Shown piece after piece: positions 50,866-59,814 of a stretch of DNA of 64,000 nt (the stretch's first letter is position 1; each line of letters starts with the position of its first letter). The stretch comes from Streptomyces massasporeus (lineage in GTDB: Bacteria; Actinomycetota; Actinomycetes; Streptomycetales; Streptomycetaceae). A program made the position numbers and the translations under genes. Where the stretch lies: contig NZ_BMSE01000027.1 in NCBI RefSeq assembly GCF_014648995.1, forward strand, positions 1 to 64,000, written 5' to 3'. The notes under the pieces are model-generated. The model did not search any database, was not told the DNA's origin, and worked only from the letters and a program-made list of their open reading frames with translations.

Positions 50866-52812
50866 TCAGCGCAGTTCCTCCGGGCACGGCGTGCCCCGGG
50901 GGAACTGGTACGGCGCCGCCAGACGGTAGGTCCCGGCCTTCGGGGCCAGCAGCTCCGTCCACTTGTCGCCCTGCGCGTCCTCCTCCGTCTCCGCCAGGCA
51001 GCCGTTGACGTTCACATACGTCTTCGGCTCACCCTCGGGACGGTTCCTGGACTCCTCCGTCTCCTGCGGAGGCTTCAGGCTCTTGCCCTCCGCGTCGACG
51101 ATGCTCAGCCAGGGCGAGTAGGGGATACGGACCAGGACCCGGCCCGCCTTCCTCACCTGGAGGACCATCTCGCCCTGCTCGGCCCGGTCGACCACGGCGT
51201 TCGGCTCGGCCAGCGAGGTCGGGGCCGTCACCCTGAACAGCTGCCAGGTGTCGTTGCCCCAGATCTGGGTCAGATACGGCAGCCCGCGCCGCACCAGCGC
51301 CCGCTCCCGCTGACCTCCGTCACCGTCCGGCTCGCCCTTCGGCAGCACGACGTAGTGCACGGCCCAGCGCTTCAGCCACTCGTGGTAGTTCGCCGAGTTG
51401 AGCGTGTCGTCGTAGAAGAGAGGGTTGCGCTCCATGTCGGCCTGGCGGTTCCAGCCGCGGGCCAGATTGACGTACGGGGCGAGCGCGGAGGCCTCGCGGT
51501 GGGAGCGGGCGGGGACGACCTCGACCCGGCCCTTCTCGGCGCCGACCTCCTGCAACTCGTTGACGAGCGGTGCGAGCTCGCGCGACCAGGACGCCGCGGG
51601 CGCCGTGTGCACGATGTCGTCGACCGTCTTGAAGCCGATCCACACGCCGAAACCGCAGAGCGCCACGACGGCCGCGTACCACCGGCGGCTGCGCGGCACC
51701 GTGAACGGCAGCGCGGCGACCAGCGCGACCCCGGCGAACAGCATCGCCAGCCGCGTGATGTTCGAACCGATCTGGGAGCTGATCAGCCACACCAGCACGA
51801 CCCCCAGGCCGTACACCGCGGCCGTGAGCCGGACCGTCTTCCAGTCCTGCGGCACCAGCACATAGGCGAGGACCGAGAACGCGAGTGGCAGCAGCACCGA
51901 GCCGATCATCATCGGCTGCGTGCCCGAGAACGGGAACAGCCACGCCGACACCGCCACCACCGCGGTCGGCGCCAGACCCAGCGCCCACGCGCCCGGCCGC
52001 CGCTTCTGCAGGAACAGCGCCACCGCCACCAGGCCCACGAACAGGCCCGCGACCGGCGACGCCATGGTGGCCAGCGCGGCCAGCGGCGCCGCGCTCAGGG
52101 CCTTCGCCCAGCGCTTGTAGCGCCACCGGTAGGGCCAGCAGAACACGACGGCGACCGCGCCGAGCGCGAACATCATGCCGAGACCGAACGTCACCCGCCC
52201 CGACACCGCGTTGCAGAACAGGCCGAACACGCCCGCCATCGACGCCCACAGGGGGTTGAGCACGGAACGGCTGCGCAGCAGGAGCAGGGTCAGCAGCCCG
52301 GCGGAGACCGTCCCCGCGATCATCATCGTCGTCCGCACGCCGAGCACCGACATCAGATACGGCGACACCACGCTGTACGACACCGGATGCATGCCGCCGT
52401 ACCAGGCGAGGTTGTACGCCGAGTCCGGGTGCCGGCCGACGAACTCGGCCCACGCGTCCTGCGCGGCCAGATCGCCGCCACTGTTCGCGAACGTGAAGAA
52501 CCAGAGGATGTGCAGCGCCGCGGCCAGGCCCGTGACGGACAGGACCGGGTGCCGCAGCATGCGCTCGCGCAGCGCCAGGACGGGGGCGGGCCACTCGAAC
52601 CGCGAGCCGCTGTCGCGGCCGGGTGCGCCGGTGCTGTCCGCCGGGCCGGCCGCCGTGGCTTCCGCGGTGCCGTCCGCCGTGCCGACGGCCGTGCCCTCAG
52701 CTGCCGGGCCGGCTTCCGGCGTATCGCCTTCCGGTGCTTCGGGCAGGCGTATTCGCGGGCCTGATACCGAGCCCGGTTCGTCGTCTGCGCGTGTCGGCTC
52801 CGCAGTGGCCAC
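50866..52812 (-). CDS. Large polytopic membrane protein of unknown function
   Basis: 648 residues. An N-terminal acidic/Ala-rich cytoplasmic tail (about 1-85) leads to roughly twelve hydrophobic segments (about 90-420), the first loop containing FANSGGDLAAQDAWAEFVGRHPDSAYNLAWYGGMHPVSYSVVSPYL, then a soluble extracytoplasmic domain (about 425-648) with KRWAVHYVVLPKGEPD and YVNVNGCLAE. The acidic loop after TM1 resembles GT-C glycosyltransferases, but no family can be named. The GTG at 52812 is chosen for its GGGGAG. It lies downstream of, and on the same strand as, the D-Ala-D-Ala carboxypeptidase. Confidence 0.75.
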   Translation of the reverse strand: MATAEPTRADDEPGSVSGPRIRLPEAPEGDTPEAGPAAEGTAVGTADGTAEATAAGPADSTGAPGRDSGSRFEWPAPVLALRERMLRHPVLSVTGLAAALHILWFFTFANSGGDLAAQDAWAEFVGRHPDSAYNLAWYGGMHPVSYSVVSPYLMSVLGVRTTMMIAGTVSAGLLTLLLLRSRSVLNPLWASMAGVFGLFCNAVSGRVTFGLGMMFALGAVAVVFCWPYRWRYKRWAKALSAAPLAALATMASPVAGLFVGLVAVALFLQKRRPGAWALGLAPTAVVAVSAWLFPFSGTQPMMIGSVLLPLAFSVLAYVLVPQDWKTVRLTAAVYGLGVVLVWLISSQIGSNITRLAMLFAGVALVAALPFTVPRSRRWYAAVVALCGFGVWIGFKTVDDIVHTAPAASWSRELAPLVNELQEVGAEKGRVEVVPARSHREASALAPYVNLARGWNRQADMERNPLFYDDTLNSANYHEWLKRWAVHYVVLPKGEPDGDGGQRERALVRRGLPYLTQIWGNDTWQLFRVTAPTSLAEPNAVVDRAEQGEMVLQVRKAGRVLVRIPYSPWLSIVDAEGKSLKPPQETEESRNRPEGEPKTYVNVNGCLAETEEDAQGDKWTELLAPKAGTYRLAAPYQFPRGTPCPEELR

Positions 52813-52971
52813 TCGAAGGCACTCCCCGTGTCCCGTCTTCTGTTCTCGGCTTCCGCTGCCGCGCCGTCGCGAGCGGTGACCTGTCCCGGTTCGGGACGCT
52901 AGCACGCACCCCGCCGGGCAGCGCCCGGACGGGCCGTTACCGGCGGAGTGCGGTGGTGCGGCCGCCCCGGC

Positions 52972-55752
52972 TCAGCCGAGGCGCGTGAGCTTGGCCGCGA
53001 AGCCCGGCTCCGTCAGGTCCTTCTGGAGGGCGACCGGAACCTTCACGGCACTGGTGGTCCCGTCACCGACGGTGAGCGTGCCCACCTTGGTGCCGGCCTT
53101 GGCCGTGTGCGGCAGGTCGTCACCGGCGAACGTCAGCTTGACGGACAGGCCCGCCCAGCCGACGGCCGTGACGTCCTCGGTGACGGCGACCGGCGTACGG
53201 CCGCCGAGACCGTCGTCCGCGTACCCGACGAGGTCCCCCTTCTTCAGGATCGTCGCCGACTCCAGCGCGCCCTGCGCGGCCCGGATCAGCTTGTCGCCCT
53301 CGTGGAGAGCGGCGCCCAGGATCGTGTTGTCCGGGCCGCCGGCGGGCTGGCGCACGACCGCGCCGATGATCCGGTGGGTCTCGCCGTTCACGTCCTTCTT
53401 GGCCGCGAAGACGAGGTTGCCGAGCGCCGAGGTGGTGGTGCCGGTCTTGATGCCGGTGACGTTGTTGTAGCCGACCAGGCGGTTCCAGTTGTCGTGCTTC
53501 TTCTGCTTGTAGTCGACGTACGACATCATCGCCGCGACCTCGCGGAACGCCGGCTGCAGCATGGCGGCCTTGGCGAGCTTCACCTGGTCCACGGCCGTGG
53601 AGACGGTCGTGTTGTTCAGGCCCGACGGGTCGGTGTACGTCGTGTTCTTCATGCCGAGGTCCTTGGCGGCGTCGTTCATCTTCTGCACGAACGCCTTCTC
53701 GGACCCCGCGTCCCAGCGGGCGAGCAGCCGCGCCACGTTGTTCGCGGACGCGATCAGGATGCTCTCCAGGGCCTCCCGCTGGGTGATCTTGTCGTCCTTG
53801 GTGACGTCGACGGTGGACTCCTGGCCGGCGTCGGACTGGTCCTGGGCGGCCTGGTCGATCAGGATCTTCGGGCCGTCCGCGCCGCTCTTGAGCGGGTGAT
53901 CGCGCAGGATGACGTAGGCGGTCATGACCTTGGCGACGCTCGCGATCGGCACGGGCTTCTGCTCGCCGGAGGACCCGAACGTGCCGATGCCCTGGACGTC
54001 CAGCGCGGCCTGGCCGTCGGCGGGCCAGGGGATGTCGACCTTGCCGCCCTCGAAGGTGTAGCTGTCCTCGGCGGTCAGTTCGAGGGTGGGCGAGGGGAGC
54101 GGGCGCACGCTCTGTACGACCGCGAAGACGACGACCAGCAGCAGCACCAGCGGCGTCCAGATCTTCACCCGCCGGGCCGCCGTCCGCAGCGGGGTCTCCG
54201 GGGGCGGCGGGGTGTTCGTCAGCTCGGCCAGCAGATCCAGCGGCGGCTTGGGCGGCAGTGGCTGCTGCGTGGTGCGCTCGGGGCCGACGGTGGGGACGGG
54301 CGCGGTGGCCTCGGCCGGGGCGACGGGCTTCTTCGTCGCAGGGTCGTCCAGGTGCTTGAGCGCGACGAACTTGCTGGTCCGCTCGGCGTCCTTCTCCGGG
54401 ACGTCCTTCTTCGCCTTCTCCGGAGCTTCCTTGGTCCCGCCCCCGATCTTCAGCATGGTGGTGGGCTGATCGACCTGGGGCCGCGGGGCCTTGAAGACGG
54501 CGGTGGGCTGGTCGACGGGGGGTTCGGCGGGGGCGTCGCCGTCGGTCGATTCGTCAGTCTTGTCCGACTTGTTCGACTTGGGGTCTTCGGTCGGGGCCTT
54601 GGCCTCGGCGGCGGCGTCCTTGGAGGCGTCGGCGTCGTCGGTGGTCTTGGGTGCGGCCTTGGGGTCGGCGGCCTGGGCGGCGGGGGCCTTCGGTTCGGCC
54701 TTGGCGTCGCCGGAGACCCGCGGGTCCGCGGGCTTGGAGGCCTCGTCGTCGGTCTCCGCGTCGGCCTCGGCCGTGCCGGTGCTGCCGCCCTTGGCGGAAC
54801 GGTCCGCCTCGGGCTCGTCGGCCTCGTCTGCGGCGTCCTGGGCCACCTTGTCGCGCCCGGCCTCGCGGCGGTCCGCGTCGTCCGTGCCGTTGTCCGCGTC
54901 TTCGGCGTCTTCGGCGTCTTCGGCGTCTTCGGCGTCCGACGGGGCCTTTGACGCCTCGGCGGCCTTCCCGGCCTCCTGGCCGTCCGTGTCGGCCTCGGCG
55001 GGCTCGTCCGTGCGCTCGGCGGCCTCTCGGGCGGCCTCGGCGTTCTTGGCGTCACCCTTGTCGGCGCCAGACTCCTCGCCCCCGTCCGCCGAGGCGACCC
55101 ACGCGGCGACGGCATCCCGCAGCCGCCCGTCGCTGCCCCCGGCGTCGGCGGCCTCCTTGTCGGTCCCGGACTCCCCGGACTCCCCGGACTCCTGGGAGGA
55201 GCCGGAAGCGCCCTCCCCGGCGTCAGCCGCGGCGTCCTCGGTGCCCGAGTCGCTCACGTCCCCCTCGGCGTCCGAGTCATCACTCGCACCGCGCTCGGCG
55301 GACACGTCCGCGTCCTCGGCGTCCGAGTCGCTCCCGGACCGCCCGGCGTCACCCGCAGCGCCGTCCGCCGCGTCCTCGGTGTCCGAGTCGCTCTCGGTGT
55401 CCGCGGCGCCCGCAGCTCGTCCGGCGTCGCCGGCGGCGTTCTCCGTGTCGGAGTCGCTCCCGGCCTCCTCGGTGTCCACAGCGGACGCGGCGCCCCGGTC
55501 CGCGTCGTCCTCCGGCTCCGAGTCGCCCGCGGCGCGCCCGGTGTTCTTCGGGTCCTCGGCCGTGCGTGTGGACAGCACGCGCGTCGCCGTGTCGGCACCG
55601 CCTCGTGCCGAGGACTTCTCCGCGTCCCGGGCCACTGCGAGCCGCGGGTCGGCGGCTTCGCTCCTGGCCTCCGGAACCGGACTCGCGCTCCCCGACGTCC
55701 TTCGTGCCGACGACTCGCGCTGCTTCGACCTGTCGGGGGACTCGCCCGCCAC
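52972..55752 (-). CDS. D-alanyl-D-alanine carboxypeptidase (S11) with long disordered N-terminal arm
   Basis: 926 residues, about twice the usual length. Residues 1 to about 515 are an acidic, Ala/Ser/Glu/Asp-rich disordered arm, including five tandem DAE units. A transmembrane helix near 525-545 (WTPLVLLLVVVFAVVQSV) is followed by the S11 peptidase: SVAK (Ser605, Lys608), SAN (Ser669) and KTG (769-771), then a C-terminal beta domain (about 830-926). All catalytic elements are intact, so it should trim peptidoglycan pentapeptides outside the membrane while the arm stays in the cytoplasm. The GTG at 55752 is chosen for GAGGAGG six bases upstream. Confidence 0.92.
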   Translation of the reverse strand: MAGESPDRSKQRESSARRTSGSASPVPEARSEAADPRLAVARDAEKSSARGGADTATRVLSTRTAEDPKNTGRAAGDSEPEDDADRGAASAVDTEEAGSDSDTENAAGDAGRAAGAADTESDSDTEDAADGAAGDAGRSGSDSDAEDADVSAERGASDDSDAEGDVSDSGTEDAAADAGEGASGSSQESGESGESGTDKEAADAGGSDGRLRDAVAAWVASADGGEESGADKGDAKNAEAAREAAERTDEPAEADTDGQEAGKAAEASKAPSDAEDAEDAEDAEDADNGTDDADRREAGRDKVAQDAADEADEPEADRSAKGGSTGTAEADAETDDEASKPADPRVSGDAKAEPKAPAAQAADPKAAPKTTDDADASKDAAAEAKAPTEDPKSNKSDKTDESTDGDAPAEPPVDQPTAVFKAPRPQVDQPTTMLKIGGGTKEAPEKAKKDVPEKDAERTSKFVALKHLDDPATKKPVAPAEATAPVPTVGPERTTQQPLPPKPPLDLLAELTNTPPPPETPLRTAARRVKIWTPLVLLLVVVFAVVQSVRPLPSPTLELTAEDSYTFEGGKVDIPWPADGQAALDVQGIGTFGSSGEQKPVPIASVAKVMTAYVILRDHPLKSGADGPKILIDQAAQDQSDAGQESTVDVTKDDKITQREALESILIASANNVARLLARWDAGSEKAFVQKMNDAAKDLGMKNTTYTDPSGLNNTTVSTAVDQVKLAKAAMLQPAFREVAAMMSYVDYKQKKHDNWNRLVGYNNVTGIKTGTTTSALGNLVFAAKKDVNGETHRIIGAVVRQPAGGPDNTILGAALHEGDKLIRAAQGALESATILKKGDLVGYADDGLGGRTPVAVTEDVTAVGWAGLSVKLTFAGDDLPHTAKAGTKVGTLTVGDGTTSAVKVPVALQKDLTEPGFAAKLTRLG
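54901..54945. repeat. Five tandem 9-base repeats in carboxypeptidase arm
   Basis: Five perfect copies of TTCGGCGTC (plus strand), encoding repeated Asp-Ala-Glu in the disordered arm of the carboxypeptidase. In-frame units make length change without frameshift possible. Confidence 0.9.
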
Positions 55753-55988
55753 CGATGCCTCCTCCTCGCGCCGCTGCTGCCCGCGTGCGCGTACCGAACC
55801 GTGAACCGCCGCCCGTGACACCGCTCCGGCGCTGTCCGAACCATGTACCAGTGTCCTGTGTGCGGGCCAAACCCATCCGGTAGACGAGAACGACATACCT
55901 ACTGGTTCCACTACGAACCGGTCACGCACCCTCGACAGACCAATGTGAGAGGGGTCACCCTGTCTTTCATCCACGCGGGGAGGCATGG

Positions 55989-56744
55989 ATGGGCAGGAGC
56001 CGCAGAACACTTCCGGAGGAGCTTCTGCTGCTGGCGTTGGACCCGACCACGGGTACCACCGCACAGCCGCAGTCGCTCGACCTCGGTCTGGCCGGAGCAC
56101 AGCTAGTAGAGCTGGCGCTGGCCGGACGGATAGCCCCAGACGGGGATCGTATCGCCGTGGTGGCGCCACGGCCGACTGGAGATCCAACACTGGACTGCGC
56201 ACTGGAGTTGCTGCGAAGGCGTGGCGCTCCCGTGCGAGCCGTCCACTGGATTGGCGGGCCGCGTCTCGGGCTGCGCCAGACCTACCTCTCGCATCTGGAG
56301 CGGTGCGGCATGGTGCATGCCGTGGCGGGCCAGATGTGCGGGGTGCTGCCGACGACTCGCTACCAGGCGACGGACACAGAGATCAGCCGGGAGATCAAGG
56401 CCCGGCTGGACTCCGCGATCCGCACCGGCGTACCGCCGGACCCGCGGACCGCGGCACTCGCCGCCCTCGCCCACGCGGTCGGCCTCGGCAAGCACCTGTA
56501 CCCGGGCAACGAGGGACGCTCCTCTCGCTCCCGGCTCAGGGACCTGATCAGGCACGACCCCATGGGCGGTCTCGTCGCGCACGCGGTGATGGACGTCCAG
56601 AACGGCGTCGCGGCCCAGCCGCGCCGCAACCCGGCACCGTCCGGCCGTCAGGCCGCCGGCGGCACCAGGCCCGCAGCGGAGCCCGCTCGGGGGGTTCCGA
56701 TGCAACCGCGCCACGGAAGCATGGCGCGCGTCGCGGCCCACTGA
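55989..56744 (+). CDS. GPP34/GOLPH3-like phosphoinositide-binding-fold protein
   Basis: 251 residues of the GPP34 family, the bacterial relatives of eukaryotic Golgi protein GOLPH3/VPS74. Seen: TLPEELLLLALDPTTGTT at the start, LGLAGAQLVELALAGRIAPDGDRIAVV, and DLIRHDPMGG...VMDVQNGVAAQ. Many copies exist in Streptomyces; no clear biochemical role is known. The C-terminal 45 residues are Pro/Arg/Ala-rich and probably disordered. ATG behind GGGGAGG. Divergent from the carboxypeptidase. Confidence 0.9.
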   Translation: MGRSRRTLPEELLLLALDPTTGTTAQPQSLDLGLAGAQLVELALAGRIAPDGDRIAVVAPRPTGDPTLDCALELLRRRGAPVRAVHWIGGPRLGLRQTYLSHLERCGMVHAVAGQMCGVLPTTRYQATDTEISREIKARLDSAIRTGVPPDPRTAALAALAHAVGLGKHLYPGNEGRSSRSRLRDLIRHDPMGGLVAHAVMDVQNGVAAQPRRNPAPSGRQAAGGTRPAAEPARGVPMQPRHGSMARVAAH

Positions 56745-56820
56745 GCCGCGCCGCGCCGGCACGACCTACGACCGGTACACGCACCACGGGACCCACGAAC
56801 CCGGTCACGGGAGCCGCTGT

Positions 56821-56864
56821 CCGAGCGGGGCGAAGAGAGCACACACTCTCTTCGCCCCGCTCGG
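56821..56864 (+). terminator. Terminator after GPP34 gene
   Basis: A perfect 19-base-arm hairpin (first arm CCGAGCGGGGCGAAGAGAG) with a 6-base loop, 77 bases past the stop and well before the XRE regulator start. Confidence 0.9.
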
Positions 56865-56994
56865 CGTGCCGTGCCCGAACTGGCGTGTACCCGTCGCATA
56901 TCCACCGTTTCCCAGCGGTAGTAAGCACCTTGGTGGCAGTCTGCTCAACAGCAGATACGCAAAGTAGAGGCACGCAGCCGGAGGTGCACGTCCC

Positions 56995-57852
56995 GTGGCG
57001 TCCAATGTCAATCCCACCGTCAGGCGGCGCCGGCTGGGCCAGGAGCTCCGCAGGCTCCGTGAGCTCAAGGGCATGACGGCCGAAGAGGTGGCCGAGCGGC
57101 TGCTGGTGTCGCAGTCGAAGATCAGCCGGCTGGAGAACGGGCGGCGCAGCATCAGCCAGCGTGACGTCCGCGACCTGTGCGGGGTCTACGAGGTCGAGGA
57201 CCAGCGCATCGTCGACTCGCTGATGCAGATGGCCAAGGACTCCCGGCAGCAGGGCTGGTGGCACGCCTTCGGGGACATCCCCTACAGCGTCTACATCGGC
57301 CTGGAGACGGACGCCGAGTCGCTGCGGGTCTACGAACCCCAGATCATCACCGGCCTGTTGCAGACCCGTGCGTACGCCGAGGCCATCATCCGCGGCGGTT
57401 CGCCCGAGGCGTCGGACGCGGACAACGACAAGCGCGTCGAGGTCCGGCTGCGCCGGCAGGGCCGGATCACCGCCGACACCGAACCGCTGCGGCTGTGGGT
57501 GGTCCTGGACGAGGCGTCCCTGCACCGGATCGTCGGCAGCCGGCCGGTGATGCGCGAGCAACTGGAGCACCTCATCGAGATGTCGCAGCTGCCCCACATC
57601 ACCGTGCAGGTCCTGCCGTTCGAGGTGGGCGCGCACGCGGGCATCAACGGCCAGTACTCGATCCTGGAGTTCGCCGACGCGGCCGACTCGAGCGTGGTCT
57701 ACATCGAGGGCGTCACCAGCGACCTGTACCTGGAGAAGCCGCTCGACGTGCAGAAGTACACGGTGATGTACGAGCACCTGCGCGCCCAGTCGCTGAACGT
57801 GGACCAGTCCCGGCAGCTCATCGAGCGTGTGGCGAAGGAGTACGCGCGCTGA
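56995..57852 (+). CDS. XRE-family regulator with DUF5753, second copy
   Basis: 285 residues. Helix-turn-helix at about 10-65 (RRRRLGQELRRLRELKGMTAEEVAERLLVSQSKISRLENGRR), then DUF5753 with YEPQIITGLLQTRAYAEAIIRGG and HITVQVLPFEVGAHAGINGQYSILEF. GTG start preceded by GGAGG. Followed after about 196 bases by a separately promoted DUF397 gene whose upstream region carries three GTTGGCG half-sites, probable targets of this regulator. Confidence 0.95.
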   Translation: MASNVNPTVRRRRLGQELRRLRELKGMTAEEVAERLLVSQSKISRLENGRRSISQRDVRDLCGVYEVEDQRIVDSLMQMAKDSRQQGWWHAFGDIPYSVYIGLETDAESLRVYEPQIITGLLQTRAYAEAIIRGGSPEASDADNDKRVEVRLRRQGRITADTEPLRLWVVLDEASLHRIVGSRPVMREQLEHLIEMSQLPHITVQVLPFEVGAHAGINGQYSILEFADAADSSVVYIEGVTSDLYLEKPLDVQKYTVMYEHLRAQSLNVDQSRQLIERVAKEYAR

Positions 57853-57976
57853 GCCGTCACCGGAGGATGATCTTCCGTCGGGCAAAGCGCGGGATGCTAC
57901 CCGCTGACACGCCTGACTGGAAGTCTCCCCTGGAATATGCCATCCGGTCGAGTGAATGACTGCTCCGAACGAGGAT

Positions 57977-58022
57977 GTTGGCGAGTAGCGTCGATCACGC
58001 CAACCACCAGCACAGGTTGGCG
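57977..58022. promoter_or_regulatory. Three GTTGGCG half-sites upstream of DUF397 gene
   Basis: GTTGGCG at 57977-57983, its inverse CGCCAAC at 57998-58004, and GTTGGCG again at 58016-58022. The first two make an inverted repeat with a 14-base centre. They lie in the promoter of the DUF397 gene, immediately after the XRE regulator, and are candidate sites for it. Confidence 0.5.
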
Positions 58023-58048
58023 TAAACGCAACCCGCAACGGAGCGAAC

Positions 58049-58240
58049 ATGGCAATTCGTCTGGGCGCCACGGAAACGTGGACGACGTCCTCCTACACCA
58101 ACAACAACGGCGCGTGTGTGATGGTCAGGTCGACCGTCGCCGAGGCCCTGGAGCTCGGGGACACCAAGATCCCCGAGGGCCCCAAGCTGGCGTTTCCCGC
58201 CGACGCGTGGAACGCCTTCGTGGCCTCGGTCAAGGCCTGA
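58049..58240 (+). CDS. DUF397 protein, second copy
   Basis: 63 residues: TETWTTSSYTNNNGACVMVRSTVAEALELGDTKIPEGPKLAFPADAWNAFVASVK. The DUF397 pattern is present (WxxSSY, CVxV, AWxxF) with RST in place of the usual RDS. GGAGCG precedes the ATG. Unlike the pair at 42869-43863, it does not overlap its XRE gene and has its own promoter. Confidence 0.92.
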   Translation: MAIRLGATETWTTSSYTNNNGACVMVRSTVAEALELGDTKIPEGPKLAFPADAWNAFVASVKA

Positions 58241-58275
58241 CCTCGCGATCGACAGCACCACAAGCACCACCGACA

Positions 58276-58317
58276 GAGCCCTCTCGACCAGCATCGCCGT
58301 CCTTGCCGAGAGGGCTC
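58276..58317 (+). terminator. Terminator after DUF397 gene
   Basis: Eleven-base arms GAGCCCTCTCG and CGAGAGGGCTC with a 20-base loop, between convergent DUF397 and MerR genes. Confidence 0.75.
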
Positions 58318-58346
58318 CGCTTGTGCCCGGAGATCCCTGAGGGAGC

Positions 58347-59231
58347 TCAGCTCACCGGGAACGCCACGTCACACACCGGGTCTTCGGGCCCACTGGCCGC
58401 CCAGTCCGCGAAGTAGAGCTCCCGGCAGGGGCCCGTCGCCGTCAGCCCCCGCGCCGCCATCCACTCCTCCACCGCCTCGAACGCGGCCAGGATCTGCGGG
58501 TGCGCCACCTGCGCCTTGGTGATCCTGGTGTAGGCCAGCCGCCGGGCCGGCTCCACCCGCACCGCCGTCTCCCACGCCCTCCCCCGCCGCTCCACCCAGG
58601 CCCGGGCCGCCGCCTCGTCGGCCACCGGCACGCACGCCTCCGCGGGGCCGTCGCTCTCCATCGACACCTCCGAGTGATAGGCGACGTACGGCACCCCGGC
58701 CACGCCCCCGCACTCCCGGGCCGCCTCCTCCAGCCGGCCCAGCGCCGCCCCGATCCACGCCGGCAGCTCGTCCGCCAGCGTGTGCCGCTTCTCGGAGATC
58801 ACCACCTGCGCAGGTGTCTGAACCGTCTCGACCGTGAACTTCCCGTACATCTCGGAGCTCCTCCCCGACAGCCGTCCACGGAGGTACTCGGCGAGCGTCC
58901 GCTGCCCCGCCACCCGCGCCTCGACATCCGCCCAGTACGCGCCGAGCAGCGCGGCCGCCCCGGGCCCGTCGCCCGCCTCGACCACCTCGGCGATCCGGGC
59001 GAGCGGCATGTCCAGCTGCCGCAGCATCGCCACGAGCCGGGCCCGTTCGACCTGGCCGGCGCGGTAGTAGCGGTAGCCGGTCACCTCGTCGACGTGCGCC
59101 GGCGCCAGCAGGCCCAGCCGGTCGTACAACCGCAGGGCCTTCGGCGACAGGCGGGCACGCGCGGCGAACGCCCCGATGGTGAGCAGCTCCAGGTTCGGTT
59201 CCGGTCCGTCCACCACGGCATCCTCCGTCAT
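58347..59231 (-). CDS. MerR-family regulator with GyrI-like effector domain
   Basis: 294 residues. MerR helix-turn-helix (about 15-85, LTIGAFAARARLSPKALRLYDRLGLLAPAHVDEVTGYRYY), a helical linker, then a GyrI-like ligand-binding domain (about 135-290) with VVISEKRHTLADELPAWIG and CRELYFADWAASGPEDPVCDVAFPV. The BmrR-type layout suggests activation by a small hydrophobic ligand. An alternative GTG start at 59216 has a better ribosome binding site (GGAGG five bases before). Downstream of glutathione peroxidase on the same strand. Confidence 0.93.
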   Translation of the reverse strand: MTEDAVVDGPEPNLELLTIGAFAARARLSPKALRLYDRLGLLAPAHVDEVTGYRYYRAGQVERARLVAMLRQLDMPLARIAEVVEAGDGPGAAALLGAYWADVEARVAGQRTLAEYLRGRLSGRSSEMYGKFTVETVQTPAQVVISEKRHTLADELPAWIGAALGRLEEAARECGGVAGVPYVAYHSEVSMESDGPAEACVPVADEAAARAWVERRGRAWETAVRVEPARRLAYTRITKAQVAHPQILAAFEAVEEWMAARGLTATGPCRELYFADWAASGPEDPVCDVAFPVS

Positions 59232-59301
59232 CGGGCGGCTCTTCCGCCCGATGACGAGGACGCTCGGGCCTGACCCAGGGGCAAGGTCAAGCAGCGGGCC
59301 G

Positions 59302-59805
59302 TCAGGCCAGCTGGGCCTCGATCGCCGCCACGACCTCCGCCGCGTCCGGCTCGGTCTGCGGCGAGAAGCGGGCGACGACCTGCCCGTCGCGGCCGATGAG
59401 GAACTTCTCGAAGTTCCAGCGGATGTCGCCGCTGTGCCCCTCGGCGTCCGCGAAGCCGGTCAGGCGGTCGTACAGCGGGTGCCGGCCCTCGCCGTTCACC
59501 TCGACCTTCTCGGTCATCGGGAAGGTCACGCCGTACGTGGCCGAGCAGAACTCGGCGATCTCGTCGGCGCTGCCGGGCTCCTGCCCGAGGAACTGGTTGC
59601 AGGGCACGCCGAGGACGCTGAAGCCGCGCCCGGCGTACTGCTCGTGCAGCTTCTCCAGGCCCGTGTACTGCGGGGTCAGGCCGCACTTGGAGGCGACGTT
59701 CACCACGAGCACCGCCTTGCCCGCGTACTGGGACAGGTCGGCCGGGCCGCCCTGCAGCGCACCGATCTCGACGTCGAGGGGAGAGGAACCGTTGGAAGTC
59801 GTCAT
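59302..59805 (-). CDS. Glutathione peroxidase-family thiol peroxidase
   Basis: 167 residues. Catalytic Cys41 in NVASKCGLTPQY (Cys, not selenocysteine), Gln71 in CNQFLGQEPG, Trp130 in IRWNFEKFLIGRDG and Cys87 as a possible resolving cysteine. Streptomyces lacks glutathione, so thioredoxin or mycothiol-linked reductants are likely. Starts ten bases after the ArsR-type gene ends, so the two may be cotranscribed. Confidence 0.95.
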   Translation of the reverse strand: MTTSNGSSPLDVEIGALQGGPADLSQYAGKAVLVVNVASKCGLTPQYTGLEKLHEQYAGRGFSVLGVPCNQFLGQEPGSADEIAEFCSATYGVTFPMTEKVEVNGEGRHPLYDRLTGFADAEGHSGDIRWNFEKFLIGRDGQVVARFSPQTEPDAAEVVAAIEAQLA

Positions 59806-59814
59806 GAGCAGACC

